Below are positions 27,658 to 35,166 of a stretch of 64,000 nt of DNA, in pieces. The stretch is from contig NZ_WTTB01000002.1 of assembly GCF_009828835.1 (NCBI RefSeq), positions 124,001 to 188,000 on the forward strand, in the 5' to 3' direction. Both the position numbers and the translations under genes were made by a program. Source of the stretch: Erysipelothrix urinaevulpis (GTDB taxonomy: Bacteria > Bacillota_I > Bacilli_A > Erysipelotrichales > Erysipelotrichaceae). Positions within the stretch are counted from its first letter, which is position 1. Each line of letters starts with the position of its first letter. The notes under the pieces were generated by a model that did no database searches, was not told the origin of the DNA, and saw nothing but the letters and a program-made list of their open reading frames with translations.

Positions 27658-27925
27658 TGGCTATACTCTTTTAGAGATGATAATAGTGTTAAGCATTGTG
27701 TCTATATTGAGCACGGTGATGCTAATTTACCCAATCGATTTAAACCCATTCCATGAATCTCAGATTTTATATCAACAATCACTTGCCATGCGCCATCAAA
27801 TAACGAAAAGAATTAACGAACGCATATCCTTTAATCATAACGGTAACATAAACCACGCGTGTACCCAGGATTTCAATCATAAAACATTAAAATTTCAATT
27901 AGGGTTTGGACGTTTTTATGAATAA
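27641..27925 (+). CDS. comGD: minor pseudopilin ComGD-like
   Basis: A 94-residue minor pseudopilin with a seven-residue leader and the prepilin site G/YTLLEM at residues 7-13, followed by a hydrophobic helix ending in MLIYP. The C-terminal domain is short and unremarkable. It overlaps comGC by 17 bases and the next small ORF by 8 bases. The ComGD name comes from gene order and the N-terminal motif. Confidence 0.75.
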   Translation: MVKHNDGYTLLEMIIVLSIVSILSTVMLIYPIDLNPFHESQILYQQSLAMRHQITKRINERISFNHNGNINHACTQDFNHKTLKFQLGFGRFYE

Positions 27926-28016
27926 AGGTTATGGACTTATTGGAGTTTTGATTTCATTGTTGATTCTATTTATCTGTGTTGAACTTATCCATGGATTGGC
28001 CTTATTATCAAAATGA
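27918..28016 (+). CDS. 32-residue pseudopilin-like peptide in the ComGE position
   Basis: A very short ORF starting at ATG 27918 and ending at 28016. It reads MNKGYGLIGVLISLLILF and continues to ELIHGLALLSK. The prepilin-like KG/YGLIG is followed by a hydrophobic helix and nothing else; Gly replaces the Glu normally at +5. It overlaps comGD by 8 bases and comGF by 4 bases, exactly where comGE belongs. It may be a minimal pseudopilin or a remnant kept for translational coupling. Confidence 0.6.
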   Translation: MNKGYGLIGVLISLLILFICVELIHGLALLSK

Positions 28017-28396
28017 AAAAATCAGGATTCACTTTAATCGAAGTTCTTTTAACGTGTTTATTGTTGCCGCTTATATTTGTGTTGATAAGTGCGATTCTGG
28101 GTTTTATGGTTAACTACCAATTTCCTAAATTATCTCAAAACGACCTTTTTAAAGTACAGTTGTACCAATTGTTATCACGCGCAAAGATTACCGACTGTTC
28201 AGAACGTCTACTTTATACATACGATAAGAAAGAGTATGAAATCAAAGAAGATCGAGATCGAATCATTAAGACTCCTGGCTATGAAATATTAATGTTTGAT
28301 GTTAATGATGTTTATTTTGAAGATGGCAATGGTTATTGTTCAATTTTTTATCATTACAACGGTATTGAAGAGGTGGTTGATATTGAAACAGAATAA
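28013..28396 (+). CDS. comGF: minor pseudopilin ComGF-like
   Basis: A 127-residue minor pseudopilin with a five-residue leader and a textbook prepilin site G/FTLIEV, then a hydrophobic helix and a C-terminal domain rich in Tyr and Asp. It starts with a 4-base overlap (ATGA) on the preceding small ORF. It belongs to the pilus-tip or initiation complex by analogy. Assignment to ComGF is by order. Confidence 0.75.
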   Translation: MKKSGFTLIEVLLTCLLLPLIFVLISAILGFMVNYQFPKLSQNDLFKVQLYQLLSRAKITDCSERLLYTYDKKEYEIKEDRDRIIKTPGYEILMFDVNDVYFEDGNGYCSIFYHYNGIEEVVDIETE

Positions 28397-28700
28397 TGGT
28401 TCTATAACACTTTTTTCCCTTAGTTTTTTAATTTTCTTTTTTCTTTGGTTTACTTTCGTACTAGAAACGCATCACAATATCTACAAGACTCACCAGAACA
28501 TTGAAAAGATACACCATCGTCTTGAAACTGAAAATGCAATCTTTAATATGGTGAGAAGTGGTATAAAAAAAGGATTGTATTACAAACGTGCCCATTTCGA
28601 GGTTCATGAAAACCATTTAAAAATTATTCATGAAGGCAATTCACTTAGTATCCGTGAATATGATATAATAGAAGACGGAAGTTTTAAAATGGAGGAATGA
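28383..28700 (+). CDS. ComGG-like protein, end of comG operon
   Basis: A 105-residue protein that I start at TTG 28383, 8 bases after AGAGGT, giving M-KQNNGSITLF and a hydrophobic helix (about residues 8-27), then a His- and Lys-rich soluble domain. Like ComGG it lacks a canonical prepilin site but occupies the last pseudopilin position. It overlaps comGF by 14 bases. An upstream reading in the same frame from 28296 is only the comGF coding region out of frame. Confidence 0.65.
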   Translation: MKQNNGSITLFSLSFLIFFFLWFTFVLETHHNIYKTHQNIEKIHHRLETENAIFNMVRSGIKKGLYYKRAHFEVHENHLKIIHEGNSLSIREYDIIEDGSFKMEE

Positions 28701-28702
28701 TT

Positions 28703-29269
28703 ATGATTCAATCAAATGATTTACGTTCGGGTATGTCGATTTTGCACGAAGGTAACTTATATCAAGTGCTCGATACATCCCAAAATAAAACTGCGCAACG
28801 CCAAATGATTATCAAAGCTAAGGTAAAAAACATGCGCACAGGTAGTGTCGTTGAATTAACATTTATTGGTGGCGATAAATTACAACCAGCTCATATTGAT
28901 AAACGAGACATGCAGTTCTTGTACGATGCAGGAGAAGCAATTGTATTCATGGATGAAGAAAGCTATGAACAAATTGAAATTCCAAAAAGTCAATTAGAGT
29001 GGGAATTAAACTTTATGAAAGAAAACAGTATTGTTACCGTTGTTTTCTATGAATCAGAAGTTTTAGGGGTAAATTTACCAGAGAAAATTTCACTCGAAGT
29101 TACTGAAGCTGAACCTGCTGTTAAAGGTGATACAGCTACAAATGCTCAGAAAAACGCTAAATTAGAAACTGGTTTTGACATTCGTGTGCCTTTGTTTATT
29201 GAGCAAGGACAAATTGTTATTGTCAATACAACAGATGGTAAATATGCAGGACGTGAACAAAAACGCTAA
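28703..29269 (+). CDS. efp: elongation factor P
   Basis: EF-P relieves ribosome stalling at proline runs. The three-domain protein of 188 residues starts at ATG 28703, 7 bases after GGAGG (ATG 28697 is too close). Domain I holds the loop SQNKTAQRQ. Aligned through the following KNMRTG, position 32 is Gln, where Bacillus has the modified Lys32, other groups have Arg32, and E. coli has Lys34. The C-terminal GFDIRVPLFIEQGQ and VNTTDGKYAGR are normal. It follows comG directly and ends in a terminator. Confidence 0.95.
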   Translation: MIQSNDLRSGMSILHEGNLYQVLDTSQNKTAQRQMIIKAKVKNMRTGSVVELTFIGGDKLQPAHIDKRDMQFLYDAGEAIVFMDEESYEQIEIPKSQLEWELNFMKENSIVTVVFYESEVLGVNLPEKISLEVTEAEPAVKGDTATNAQKNAKLETGFDIRVPLFIEQGQIVIVNTTDGKYAGREQKR

Positions 29270-29285
29270 TCTTAGCGTTTTTTTT
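29261..29285 (+). terminator. terminator of comG-efp
   Basis: AAACGCTA/TAGCGTTT stem with an ATCT loop and a T run to 29285; the stop codon of efp is part of the hairpin. Confidence 0.9.
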
Positions 29286-29296
29286 ATGTATATCGC

Positions 29297-29324
29297 TTAA
29301 CTTATAATTCATATCATGTATAAT
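29297..29324 (+). promoter_or_regulatory. promoter of the FMN riboswitch-ribU transcript
   Basis: TTAACT at 29297-29302 and TATAAT at 29319-29324 with a 16-base spacer lie 11 bases before the RFN element. Confidence 0.65.
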
Positions 29325-29334
29325 TAATACGTAA

Positions 29335-29443
29335 TACTTCAGGGCAGGGTGAGATTCCCGACCGGCGGTACACTCCGCAACCCACAATGTGGTGGAACTG
29401 GTTAGATTCCAGTAGCGACAGTAAAGTCTGGATGGAAGAAGTA
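29335..29443 (+). promoter_or_regulatory. FMN riboswitch (RFN element)
   Basis: The conserved FMN aptamer is plain: AGGGCAGGGTGAGATTCCCG, ACCGGCGGTA, GCGACAGTAAAGTCTGGATG and GAAGAAG. The closing helix P1 pairs TACTTC (29335-29340) with GAAGTA (29438-29443). A seven-T run follows almost at once (29445-29451), and CCTTGATG further on can pair imperfectly with CATTCAAAGG, covering part of the ribU binding site. FMN should reduce ribU expression by termination, by blocked initiation, or both. Confidence 0.95.
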
Positions 29444-29496
29444 ATTTTTTTCATGTGCCTTGATGTTGATATTATTATCATTCAAAGGAGGACACA

Positions 29497-30018
29497 ATGA
29501 AAAATAATACACGTCAAATGGTTCAAATCGCTTTACTGAGTGCAATTTCAATTATCTTTTTTGCTTTTGCATTTAGAGTTTTACCAGGAATTCCTTTAAA
29601 AGTTGATTTAAGTGATTATCCTGTATTAATTGCAGCATACACAATGGGGCCGATTCCAGGTCTGATGGTTGCGCTGATCAAGAATATTATGCATGTTTTG
29701 TTTCTATCAAGTGATGGTACCTTTGTTGGAGAAATGGTGAATTTTGTTTTTGCAGTTTTATTAATGTATCCCGTTTCTAAAATCAAGACCCATGATTCTA
29801 AAAAGAATTTTATTATTTTATTTACAGGGTTACTGATTGCGTTGATAGGTATCCATTTATTTAATTATTATGTTTCATTCCCAATGTACGGAATGGCAAA
29901 TGAAGAGAGTTTAAAAATGTTGTTAACTGTATTTTTACCCTTTAATATTGTTAAAGGAAGTATTCTATATTTAGTCTTCATTCTATCTCGACCTTATTTA
30001 GATAGAATTCATCAATAG
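29497..30018 (+). CDS. ribU: riboflavin ECF transporter S component RibU
   Basis: RibU is the membrane substrate-binding subunit of an energy-coupling-factor importer for riboflavin. The 173-residue protein has about five to six hydrophobic helices and family features near the N-terminus (LPGIPLKVDLSDYPVLIAAY) and GPIPGLMVALIKN. The FMN riboswitch directly upstream fixes the substrate. AAAGGAGG precedes the ATG. The EcfA/EcfT subunits are not in the window. Confidence 0.93.
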   Translation: MKNNTRQMVQIALLSAISIIFFAFAFRVLPGIPLKVDLSDYPVLIAAYTMGPIPGLMVALIKNIMHVLFLSSDGTFVGEMVNFVFAVLLMYPVSKIKTHDSKKNFIILFTGLLIALIGIHLFNYYVSFPMYGMANEESLKMLLTVFLPFNIVKGSILYLVFILSRPYLDRIHQ

Positions 30019-30023
30019 CCTTA

Positions 30024-30032
30024 TGGTATAAT
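30024..30032 (+). promoter_or_regulatory. extended -10 promoter before the 325-residue gene and cmk-der
   Basis: TGgTATAAT at 30024-30032, six bases after the ribU stop. The -35 is poor. It probably drives the following gene and cmk-der-gpsA. Confidence 0.6.
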
Positions 30033-30056
30033 AGATAATAAGGGGTGAATATACAT

Positions 30057-31034
30057 ATGAAATCTCGTGTAAAAAAATATTCCAATTTGCATCAAGAAAT
30101 AGCTTCTGATGCTGAAAGCAGTGTAGAAAACTCAGATTTATCTCATTTCGCAAACCGTTTAAACGATATTGACGATCAATTTGAGCGTGTTCAAACATCA
30201 ACACAAACAATGAGTGATATCCCTAGTCGTGCTAGAAAAAATGTAGAGCAAGACTTTGAAAAAGAACAAAAAGCTGATGAACTTGTTGATACGTTTGAAA
30301 ATCATTATTTAAAAGACTTTTTAGCTGAAGTTAAAGAATACAACGTTAAGAAAGGCTATCGTGATGTCAGTGACACACAAGCGAATATCTTGAGTGATTT
30401 ACAAGAACAACTCGATCGTCCTTATAAAAAACGTAACTTGCAAGAAGAAAAACAAGTTTATCAAGAGCGCCCTCAAAAATTAAATCAGGAAGTTTATGAT
30501 GGTGAAGAATTAGGACAACTTGCACGTGAGTTGATGAACGACCATACCAAAGAAGAAAAGGTTTTGGCATCTCAAATTGAAGATGAGCCCGTGGAAAAAC
30601 CATTGGATGACTTTCAAGATGATACGCTCGTCTTTGGTCAACAAGTTTTACAAGATGAGCCTCAAGAATCTTTAGATGATGAAACTATTGCCATGGCTGT
30701 TTTAGGGATGGCTAATCAAGATGAACGTGACCAAGCGTTAAGTGAGGAAGCAACTGATGAAACGGTTGAAGAAAATCTTGATGAGGTGCATGTTGAGGAG
30801 AGTGACGTTGATCTAAAGGAACAAAATTATCCTAAAATTGATCATCAAAACTTTTTAGAACAAACTCAAACACTTCAACACAAAGTCATTGATTTAGAAA
30901 AAGATTTAGATAAAATGAGTAATACAACGGCTCGTACAAATCAGTTGTTACATGTGGTATTATCGTTATTGTTGTTTGCAATCATTGTTGTTGCATTATT
31001 GCTTGTTGCACAACTACCACAGTTTAGAAGGTGA
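30057..31034 (+). CDS. acidic C-terminally anchored membrane protein, function unknown
   Basis: I do not recognise this 325-residue protein. It has no signal peptide; a single hydrophobic helix near the C-terminus (about 299-320) is followed by LPQFRR, so most of it should face the cytoplasm. The body is very acidic and predicted helical, with a likely coiled coil (about 270-297, LEQTQTLQHKVIDLEKDLDK) before the membrane. ATG 30057 is chosen over GTG 30045, which abuts AGGGG. It lies 4 bases before cmk and shares its promoter. Confidence 0.8.
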   Translation: MKSRVKKYSNLHQEIASDAESSVENSDLSHFANRLNDIDDQFERVQTSTQTMSDIPSRARKNVEQDFEKEQKADELVDTFENHYLKDFLAEVKEYNVKKGYRDVSDTQANILSDLQEQLDRPYKKRNLQEEKQVYQERPQKLNQEVYDGEELGQLARELMNDHTKEEKVLASQIEDEPVEKPLDDFQDDTLVFGQQVLQDEPQESLDDETIAMAVLGMANQDERDQALSEEATDETVEENLDEVHVEESDVDLKEQNYPKIDHQNFLEQTQTLQHKVIDLEKDLDKMSNTTARTNQLLHVVLSLLLFAIIVVALLLVAQLPQFRR

Positions 31035-31038
31035 AATT

Positions 31039-31698
31039 ATGTTTAATATTGCAATAGATGGTCCCAGTGCTTCTGGGAAAAGTAGTATTGCTAAGGGATT
31101 AGCAAAGCGTTTAAATCTAATTCATATTGATACAGGAGCAATGTATAGAACCATTGCTTTTGCATGTTTGCGGGAGGGTGTTTCATTAGATAATGAACAT
31201 TATTGTACTAAGGTTGCTGAATCGAGTGCGATCTCCTTTGATGTGAATGGAAATGTATTTTTAAATGGTGAAGATGTTTCTGAAAAAATACGTCATGATA
31301 AAATATCTCAAGCAGCATCGATTGTTTCCCAACATTCAGATGTTCGAGAAATACTTGTTAAAAAACAACAGGAAATGGCCAATGAAAAAGGCTTCGTAAT
31401 GGACGGTAGAGACATTACTTCTGTTGTACTACCTGATGCGGAACTAAAAATTTATCAAACTGCGGATGTGACAGTTCGTGCTGAACGTCGTTATAAGCAG
31501 TTTCTTGAACAAGGTTTAAGTGTTGAGTTTGATGATATTTTAGAAGATTTAATAGCTCGAGATTATCGTGACATGAATCGCGATAATTCGCCATTAATTA
31601 AAGTTGATGATGCATTTGAAATTGATACTACATTCTTAAGTGTTAATGAAGTAATTGATTTAGTCATTAATCAGTTGGAAAGTAGGAATATAAAATGA
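31039..31698 (+). CDS. cmk: cytidylate kinase
   Basis: Cmk phosphorylates CMP and dCMP, an essential nucleotide salvage and supply step. The 219-residue protein has the P-loop GPSASGKSS near residue 8, DTGAMYR near residue 35, MDGRDI and the RxxRD-like lid RDYRDMNRDNSP. ATG 31039 follows GAAGGTG by 6 bases; the longer reading frame upstream is the end of the previous gene in another frame. It overlaps der by 4 bases. The rpsA gene often between cmk and der is absent. Confidence 0.95.
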   Translation: MFNIAIDGPSASGKSSIAKGLAKRLNLIHIDTGAMYRTIAFACLREGVSLDNEHYCTKVAESSAISFDVNGNVFLNGEDVSEKIRHDKISQAASIVSQHSDVREILVKKQQEMANEKGFVMDGRDITSVVLPDAELKIYQTADVTVRAERRYKQFLEQGLSVEFDDILEDLIARDYRDMNRDNSPLIKVDDAFEIDTTFLSVNEVIDLVINQLESRNIK

Positions 31699-33005
31699 TC
31701 GATGGAATTGTAGCAATTGTAGGAAGACCCAACGTTGGAAAATCTTCCTTATTTAATCGTATAATCGGTGAACGAAAGTCAATCGTTCATGATGAACCTG
31801 GTGTTACTCGTGATAGAATTTACGGAAAAGCATCGTGGTTGACCAAAAACTTGCGTTTAATAGACACGGGTGGATTACAAATGGAAGGACAAGCGTTTGA
31901 CGAAGAAATTCAAATGCAAGTTGAACTTGCGCTTGATGAAGCAGATGTTATCTTATTTGTAGTAAGTGCTCTTGAAGGTATGACACGTGATGATGAACAT
32001 ATTGCACGTCTATTACGTCAAAGTAATAAAAAAATATTATTAGTGGCGAATAAGGTCGATGATCAACACTTGGTTAATAATATTTATGAATTTTACTCTT
32101 TAGGTTATGGTGAACCGTTTCCAGTGAGTACAGCGCATGGTATTGGTACTGGTGATGTTTTGGATTGGATAATTCAAAACTTACCTGAACAAGGCCCTAA
32201 AGAATATGATTCTGCACTAACATTTGCAGTTATCGGAATGCCAAACGTTGGTAAATCATCCCTTGTTAATAGTGTATTAAATCAAGAAAGAGTTATTGTT
32301 TCTGATGTAGAAGGGACAACTCGTGATGCAATTGATACGCCGTTTCGATTTGAAAAGCAAGACTATGTCATCGTCGATACTGCCGGTATTCGAAAACGCG
32401 GAAAAGTTTATGAGGACGTCGAAAAGTACTCTGTCTTGCGCGCATTGGGTGCGATTGACCGTGCGGATGTTGTTTTATTTGTACTTGATGGGGAGAAGGG
32501 GATCATTGCTCAAGATAAAAATGTCGCTGGTTTAGCTCATGATGCAGGCAAACCTATTATAATTATTTATAATAAGTGGGATGTTGTTGATAAAGAAGAG
32601 CATCGACAAGAGGAAGTTGAGAAAATGATTCGTAATGAATTTCAGTATCTTTCCTATGCACCAATTTTGTTTGTTTCAGCAAAAACACGTCGTCGAGTTC
32701 ATACAATTTTGCCCCTAGTTGAAGAAGTGCATTTTAACAGTATCCGTCGAATCAGTACATCTGTTATTAATGAGGTTATTCATGATGCGACCTTAAGAAC
32801 ACCGCCGCCTTCACACAATGGCAAACGTTTAAAAATATTTTATGCATCACAAGTTGCTGTTGCACCACCAACATTTGTTATTTTTGTTAATGATCCTGAT
32901 TTATGTCATTTTTCATATAAGAGGTACTTGGAAAATCAATTACGTGAAGCGTTTGAATTTACAGGTACACCAATTCGAATTCTGTTAAGAAAGAGAGGCG
33001 CTTAG
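31695..33005 (+). CDS. der: ribosome-assembly GTPase Der (EngA)
   Basis: Der is an essential GTPase with two tandem G domains that matures the 50S subunit. The first G1 is GRPNVGKSS (about residue 9), the second GMPNVGKSS (about 183). DTGG, NKVD, DTAG and NKWD are all present, and a C-terminal KH-like domain follows. Length 436 is standard. The gene overlaps cmk by 4 bases and its stop is directly followed by the gpsA ATG. Confidence 0.97.
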   Translation: MIDGIVAIVGRPNVGKSSLFNRIIGERKSIVHDEPGVTRDRIYGKASWLTKNLRLIDTGGLQMEGQAFDEEIQMQVELALDEADVILFVVSALEGMTRDDEHIARLLRQSNKKILLVANKVDDQHLVNNIYEFYSLGYGEPFPVSTAHGIGTGDVLDWIIQNLPEQGPKEYDSALTFAVIGMPNVGKSSLVNSVLNQERVIVSDVEGTTRDAIDTPFRFEKQDYVIVDTAGIRKRGKVYEDVEKYSVLRALGAIDRADVVLFVLDGEKGIIAQDKNVAGLAHDAGKPIIIIYNKWDVVDKEEHRQEEVEKMIRNEFQYLSYAPILFVSAKTRRRVHTILPLVEEVHFNSIRRISTSVINEVIHDATLRTPPPSHNGKRLKIFYASQVAVAPPTFVIFVNDPDLCHFSYKRYLENQLREAFEFTGTPIRILLRKRGA

Positions 33006-34010
33006 ATGAGTGAGAAAATTGCAATTATTGGTTCAGGAAGCTGGGGAACTGCCTTAGCACAGGTTCTGGCCGATAACAATCATGATGTTTTGGTTTGGGG
33101 AAGAAATATGAGTGAAGTCGTTGATATCAGAGATTATCATAAAAACACACTGTATTTTAATGATTTGATATTAAACGAAAATATTAAAGCGTCCATTAAT
33201 ATTGAATCAATTAAAGGCTATGATTACATTTTACTGGCCGTACCAACTGCTGCAGTTGAATCAATCTGTGAAGAATTAAATTATGTACTGGATGCTCCGG
33301 TGACCATCATTAATGTTGCGAAAGGGTTTCATCCAACAACTCATCAATTATTATCTGATGTCATTAAAACAACCGTTGAAGCTAAGTATTTGAAAGCTGT
33401 GGTTAGTCTTATTGGCCCATCTCATGCTGAAAATGTTGTTTTAAGGCAACATACTGCTGTGAACTCCGTTTCAGACAACGAACAAGCTGCAAAAGATGTT
33501 CAATTTATGTTTTCAAATGATTACTTTAGAGTTTATCGTACGACGGATGTCATTGGTGCCCAAATTGGTGTAGCCATCAAGAATATCATTGCTGTTGCTT
33601 CAGGAATAGCGGAAGGCTTAAACCTAGGTGACAATGCCCGCGCCGCTTTAATAACGCGTGGTCTGGCTGAAATGAGTCGATTTGGCGTTTCGCATGGTGG
33701 ATTACCAGAAACCTTTATTGGCTTATGCGGAGTTGGTGATTTAGTCGTAACCGCTTCTAGTTTTCACTCTCGAAATTTCCAAGCAGGATTGCAAATTGGT
33801 GAGGAAGATTCAGCGAAACGATTCTTAGAAACGAACACAAAAACTGTTGAAGGTATTCATGCTGCAAAAGTTGTTCATGAGTTGTCAATTGAAGAAAACA
33901 TTTCAATGCCAATTACAGAACAAGTCTATAAAATAGTTTATGAAAATAAAAAACCGTCATTAGCAATCGAAGAATTAATGATGAGAGATTTAAAGCAAGA
34001 GTCCATTTAA
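33006..34010 (+). CDS. gpsA: glycerol-3-phosphate dehydrogenase [NAD(P)+]
   Basis: GpsA makes sn-glycerol 3-phosphate for phospholipids. The 334-residue enzyme has the N-terminal dinucleotide loop GSGSWGTALA (residues 9-18), then LIGPSHAE, the catalytic-lysine segment GVAIKNIIAVASGIAEGL, and GLCGVGDLV. It begins on the base after the der stop, after AGAGGCG. Der-gpsA-hup is the order found in Bacillus. Confidence 0.96.
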   Translation: MSEKIAIIGSGSWGTALAQVLADNNHDVLVWGRNMSEVVDIRDYHKNTLYFNDLILNENIKASINIESIKGYDYILLAVPTAAVESICEELNYVLDAPVTIINVAKGFHPTTHQLLSDVIKTTVEAKYLKAVVSLIGPSHAENVVLRQHTAVNSVSDNEQAAKDVQFMFSNDYFRVYRTTDVIGAQIGVAIKNIIAVASGIAEGLNLGDNARAALITRGLAEMSRFGVSHGGLPETFIGLCGVGDLVVTASSFHSRNFQAGLQIGEEDSAKRFLETNTKTVEGIHAAKVVHELSIEENISMPITEQVYKIVYENKKPSLAIEELMMRDLKQESI

Positions 34011-34011
34011 C

Positions 34012-34040
34012 TTGTAATATAGTGAGTTTAATGGTATTAT
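34012..34040 (+). promoter_or_regulatory. promoter of hup
   Basis: TTGTAA at 34012-34017, 17-base spacer, TGgTATTAT with the hexamer at 34035-34040. It gives a monocistronic hup transcript with the terminator at 34356. Confidence 0.75.
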
Positions 34041-34063
34041 TTTAATAGAATGGAGGTTTCAAT

Positions 34064-34348
34064 ATGAGTGAAACATACAACAAAAAGTTACTTGGTGAAA
34101 TGATCGCTGAGGAAATGGATGTAAGTAAAAAACAAGCGAATGAATTTATCGAAACATTCTTAACACAAGTTAAAGGTATCTTAGAAGATAAAGGTACAGT
34201 TGATTTAGCAGGATTTGGTAAATTTGAAGTTCGCTACCGCGCTGCACGTGATGGATTCAACCCACAAACAAAGGAAAAAATCCGTATCGCTGCATCTCAT
34301 AACGTTGGCTTCCGACCAGCTAAAGCTTTAAAAGACGCAGTTAAGTAA
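34064..34348 (+). CDS. hup: histone-like DNA-binding protein HU
   Basis: HU bends and compacts DNA as a dimer. The 94-residue protein has the helical N-terminal half and the DNA-binding arm signature GFGKFEVRYRAARDGFNPQT near residues 48-67, with the tip proline. GGAGGT precedes the ATG. It has its own strong promoter and terminator, consistent with high expression. Confidence 0.97.
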   Translation: MSETYNKKLLGEMIAEEMDVSKKQANEFIETFLTQVKGILEDKGTVDLAGFGKFEVRYRAARDGFNPQTKEKIRIAASHNVGFRPAKALKDAVK

Positions 34349-34355
34349 AACAACC

Positions 34356-34378
34356 AAAGGAGCGGATGCTCCTTTTTT
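34356..34378 (+). terminator. terminator of hup
   Basis: AAAGGAGC/GCTCCTTT stem with a GGAT loop, ending in six T. Confidence 0.9.
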
Positions 34379-34397
34379 ATTATTGGAGGGATTTTAA

Positions 34398-35099
34398 ATG
34401 AGATCATATCTATATTTCACCTATGCTGGATATGGATTTATAATTATTGCTGGACTCGCATCGATGTTTTCACAAATGTTTGTTAGATCATCGTATAGTA
34501 AATATAGCAAGATTTCCACGATTTCAGGGAAAACTGGCGCTGATGTTGCAAGACAAATACTCAACAATAAAGGAATTAATGATGTTGAGGTCATTCAATC
34601 ACGTGGGGGAACGTTAAGTGATCACTACGACCCAACGAAAAAGGTTGTCGCTTTGTCACCTAAGGTTTATGCAGACGATTCTATCGCATCCGTTTCAGTT
34701 GCAGCCCATGAAGTGGGACATGCAATTCAACATGCAGAATCATATGGCTTTATTGCCTTAAGGAATAAGGTACTCCCACTTGCGATTATTTCTAGTAAAT
34801 TTAGTTTTATACCGTTGTTCTTTGGCTTTATGGCTGACAATCAACAGATGTTCAACATTGGAATTCTCTTATTGTCAATCATCGCGATTTTCCAGTTAGT
34901 AACCTTACCTGTTGAATTTGATGCTTCAAATCGAGCCATTAAAATTCTAAGACAAGAACAAATTTTAACAAGCAGTGAACTTGCAGGTTCAAAAAAGATG
35001 CTTACAGCTGCTGCTTTAACCTATGTTGCTGCTTTATTTGGCACAATCATGTCGATTTTACGATATGTCGCAATTTTTAATAATAGAAATCGTGATTAA
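34398..35099 (+). CDS. membrane zinc metallopeptidase, YugP family
   Basis: A membrane protein of 233 residues in the neutral zinc metallopeptidase family represented by YugP. An N-terminal helix (about 7-27) is followed by a soluble stretch with SDHYDPTKKVVALS, the zinc site AAHEVGHAIQH near residue 112, and two or three further hydrophobic helices (about 130-150, 155-175 and 205-225). The EFDAS segment near 180 may supply a third ligand. GGAGG is upstream. Its substrates are not known to me. Confidence 0.88.
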   Translation: MRSYLYFTYAGYGFIIIAGLASMFSQMFVRSSYSKYSKISTISGKTGADVARQILNNKGINDVEVIQSRGGTLSDHYDPTKKVVALSPKVYADDSIASVSVAAHEVGHAIQHAESYGFIALRNKVLPLAIISSKFSFIPLFFGFMADNQQMFNIGILLLSIIAIFQLVTLPVEFDASNRAIKILRQEQILTSSELAGSKKMLTAAALTYVAALFGTIMSILRYVAIFNNRNRD

Positions 35100-35122
35100 A
35101 AGAAGCTGTGCTTCTTTTTTTT
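35100..35122 (+). terminator. terminator of the zinc peptidase gene
   Basis: AAGAAGC/GCTTCTT stem, TGT loop, T run of eight, immediately after the stop codon. Confidence 0.88.
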
Positions 35123-35166
35123 AGGAATAAACGAATCATTTCACTAATTTAAAACGGGTGATGATT

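Noticed and set aside
30952-31038. N-terminal extension of cmk
   Set aside because: The extra residues are the preceding gene read in another frame. The kinase fold starts at MFNIAIDGPSASGKS with a proper ribosome binding site at 31028.
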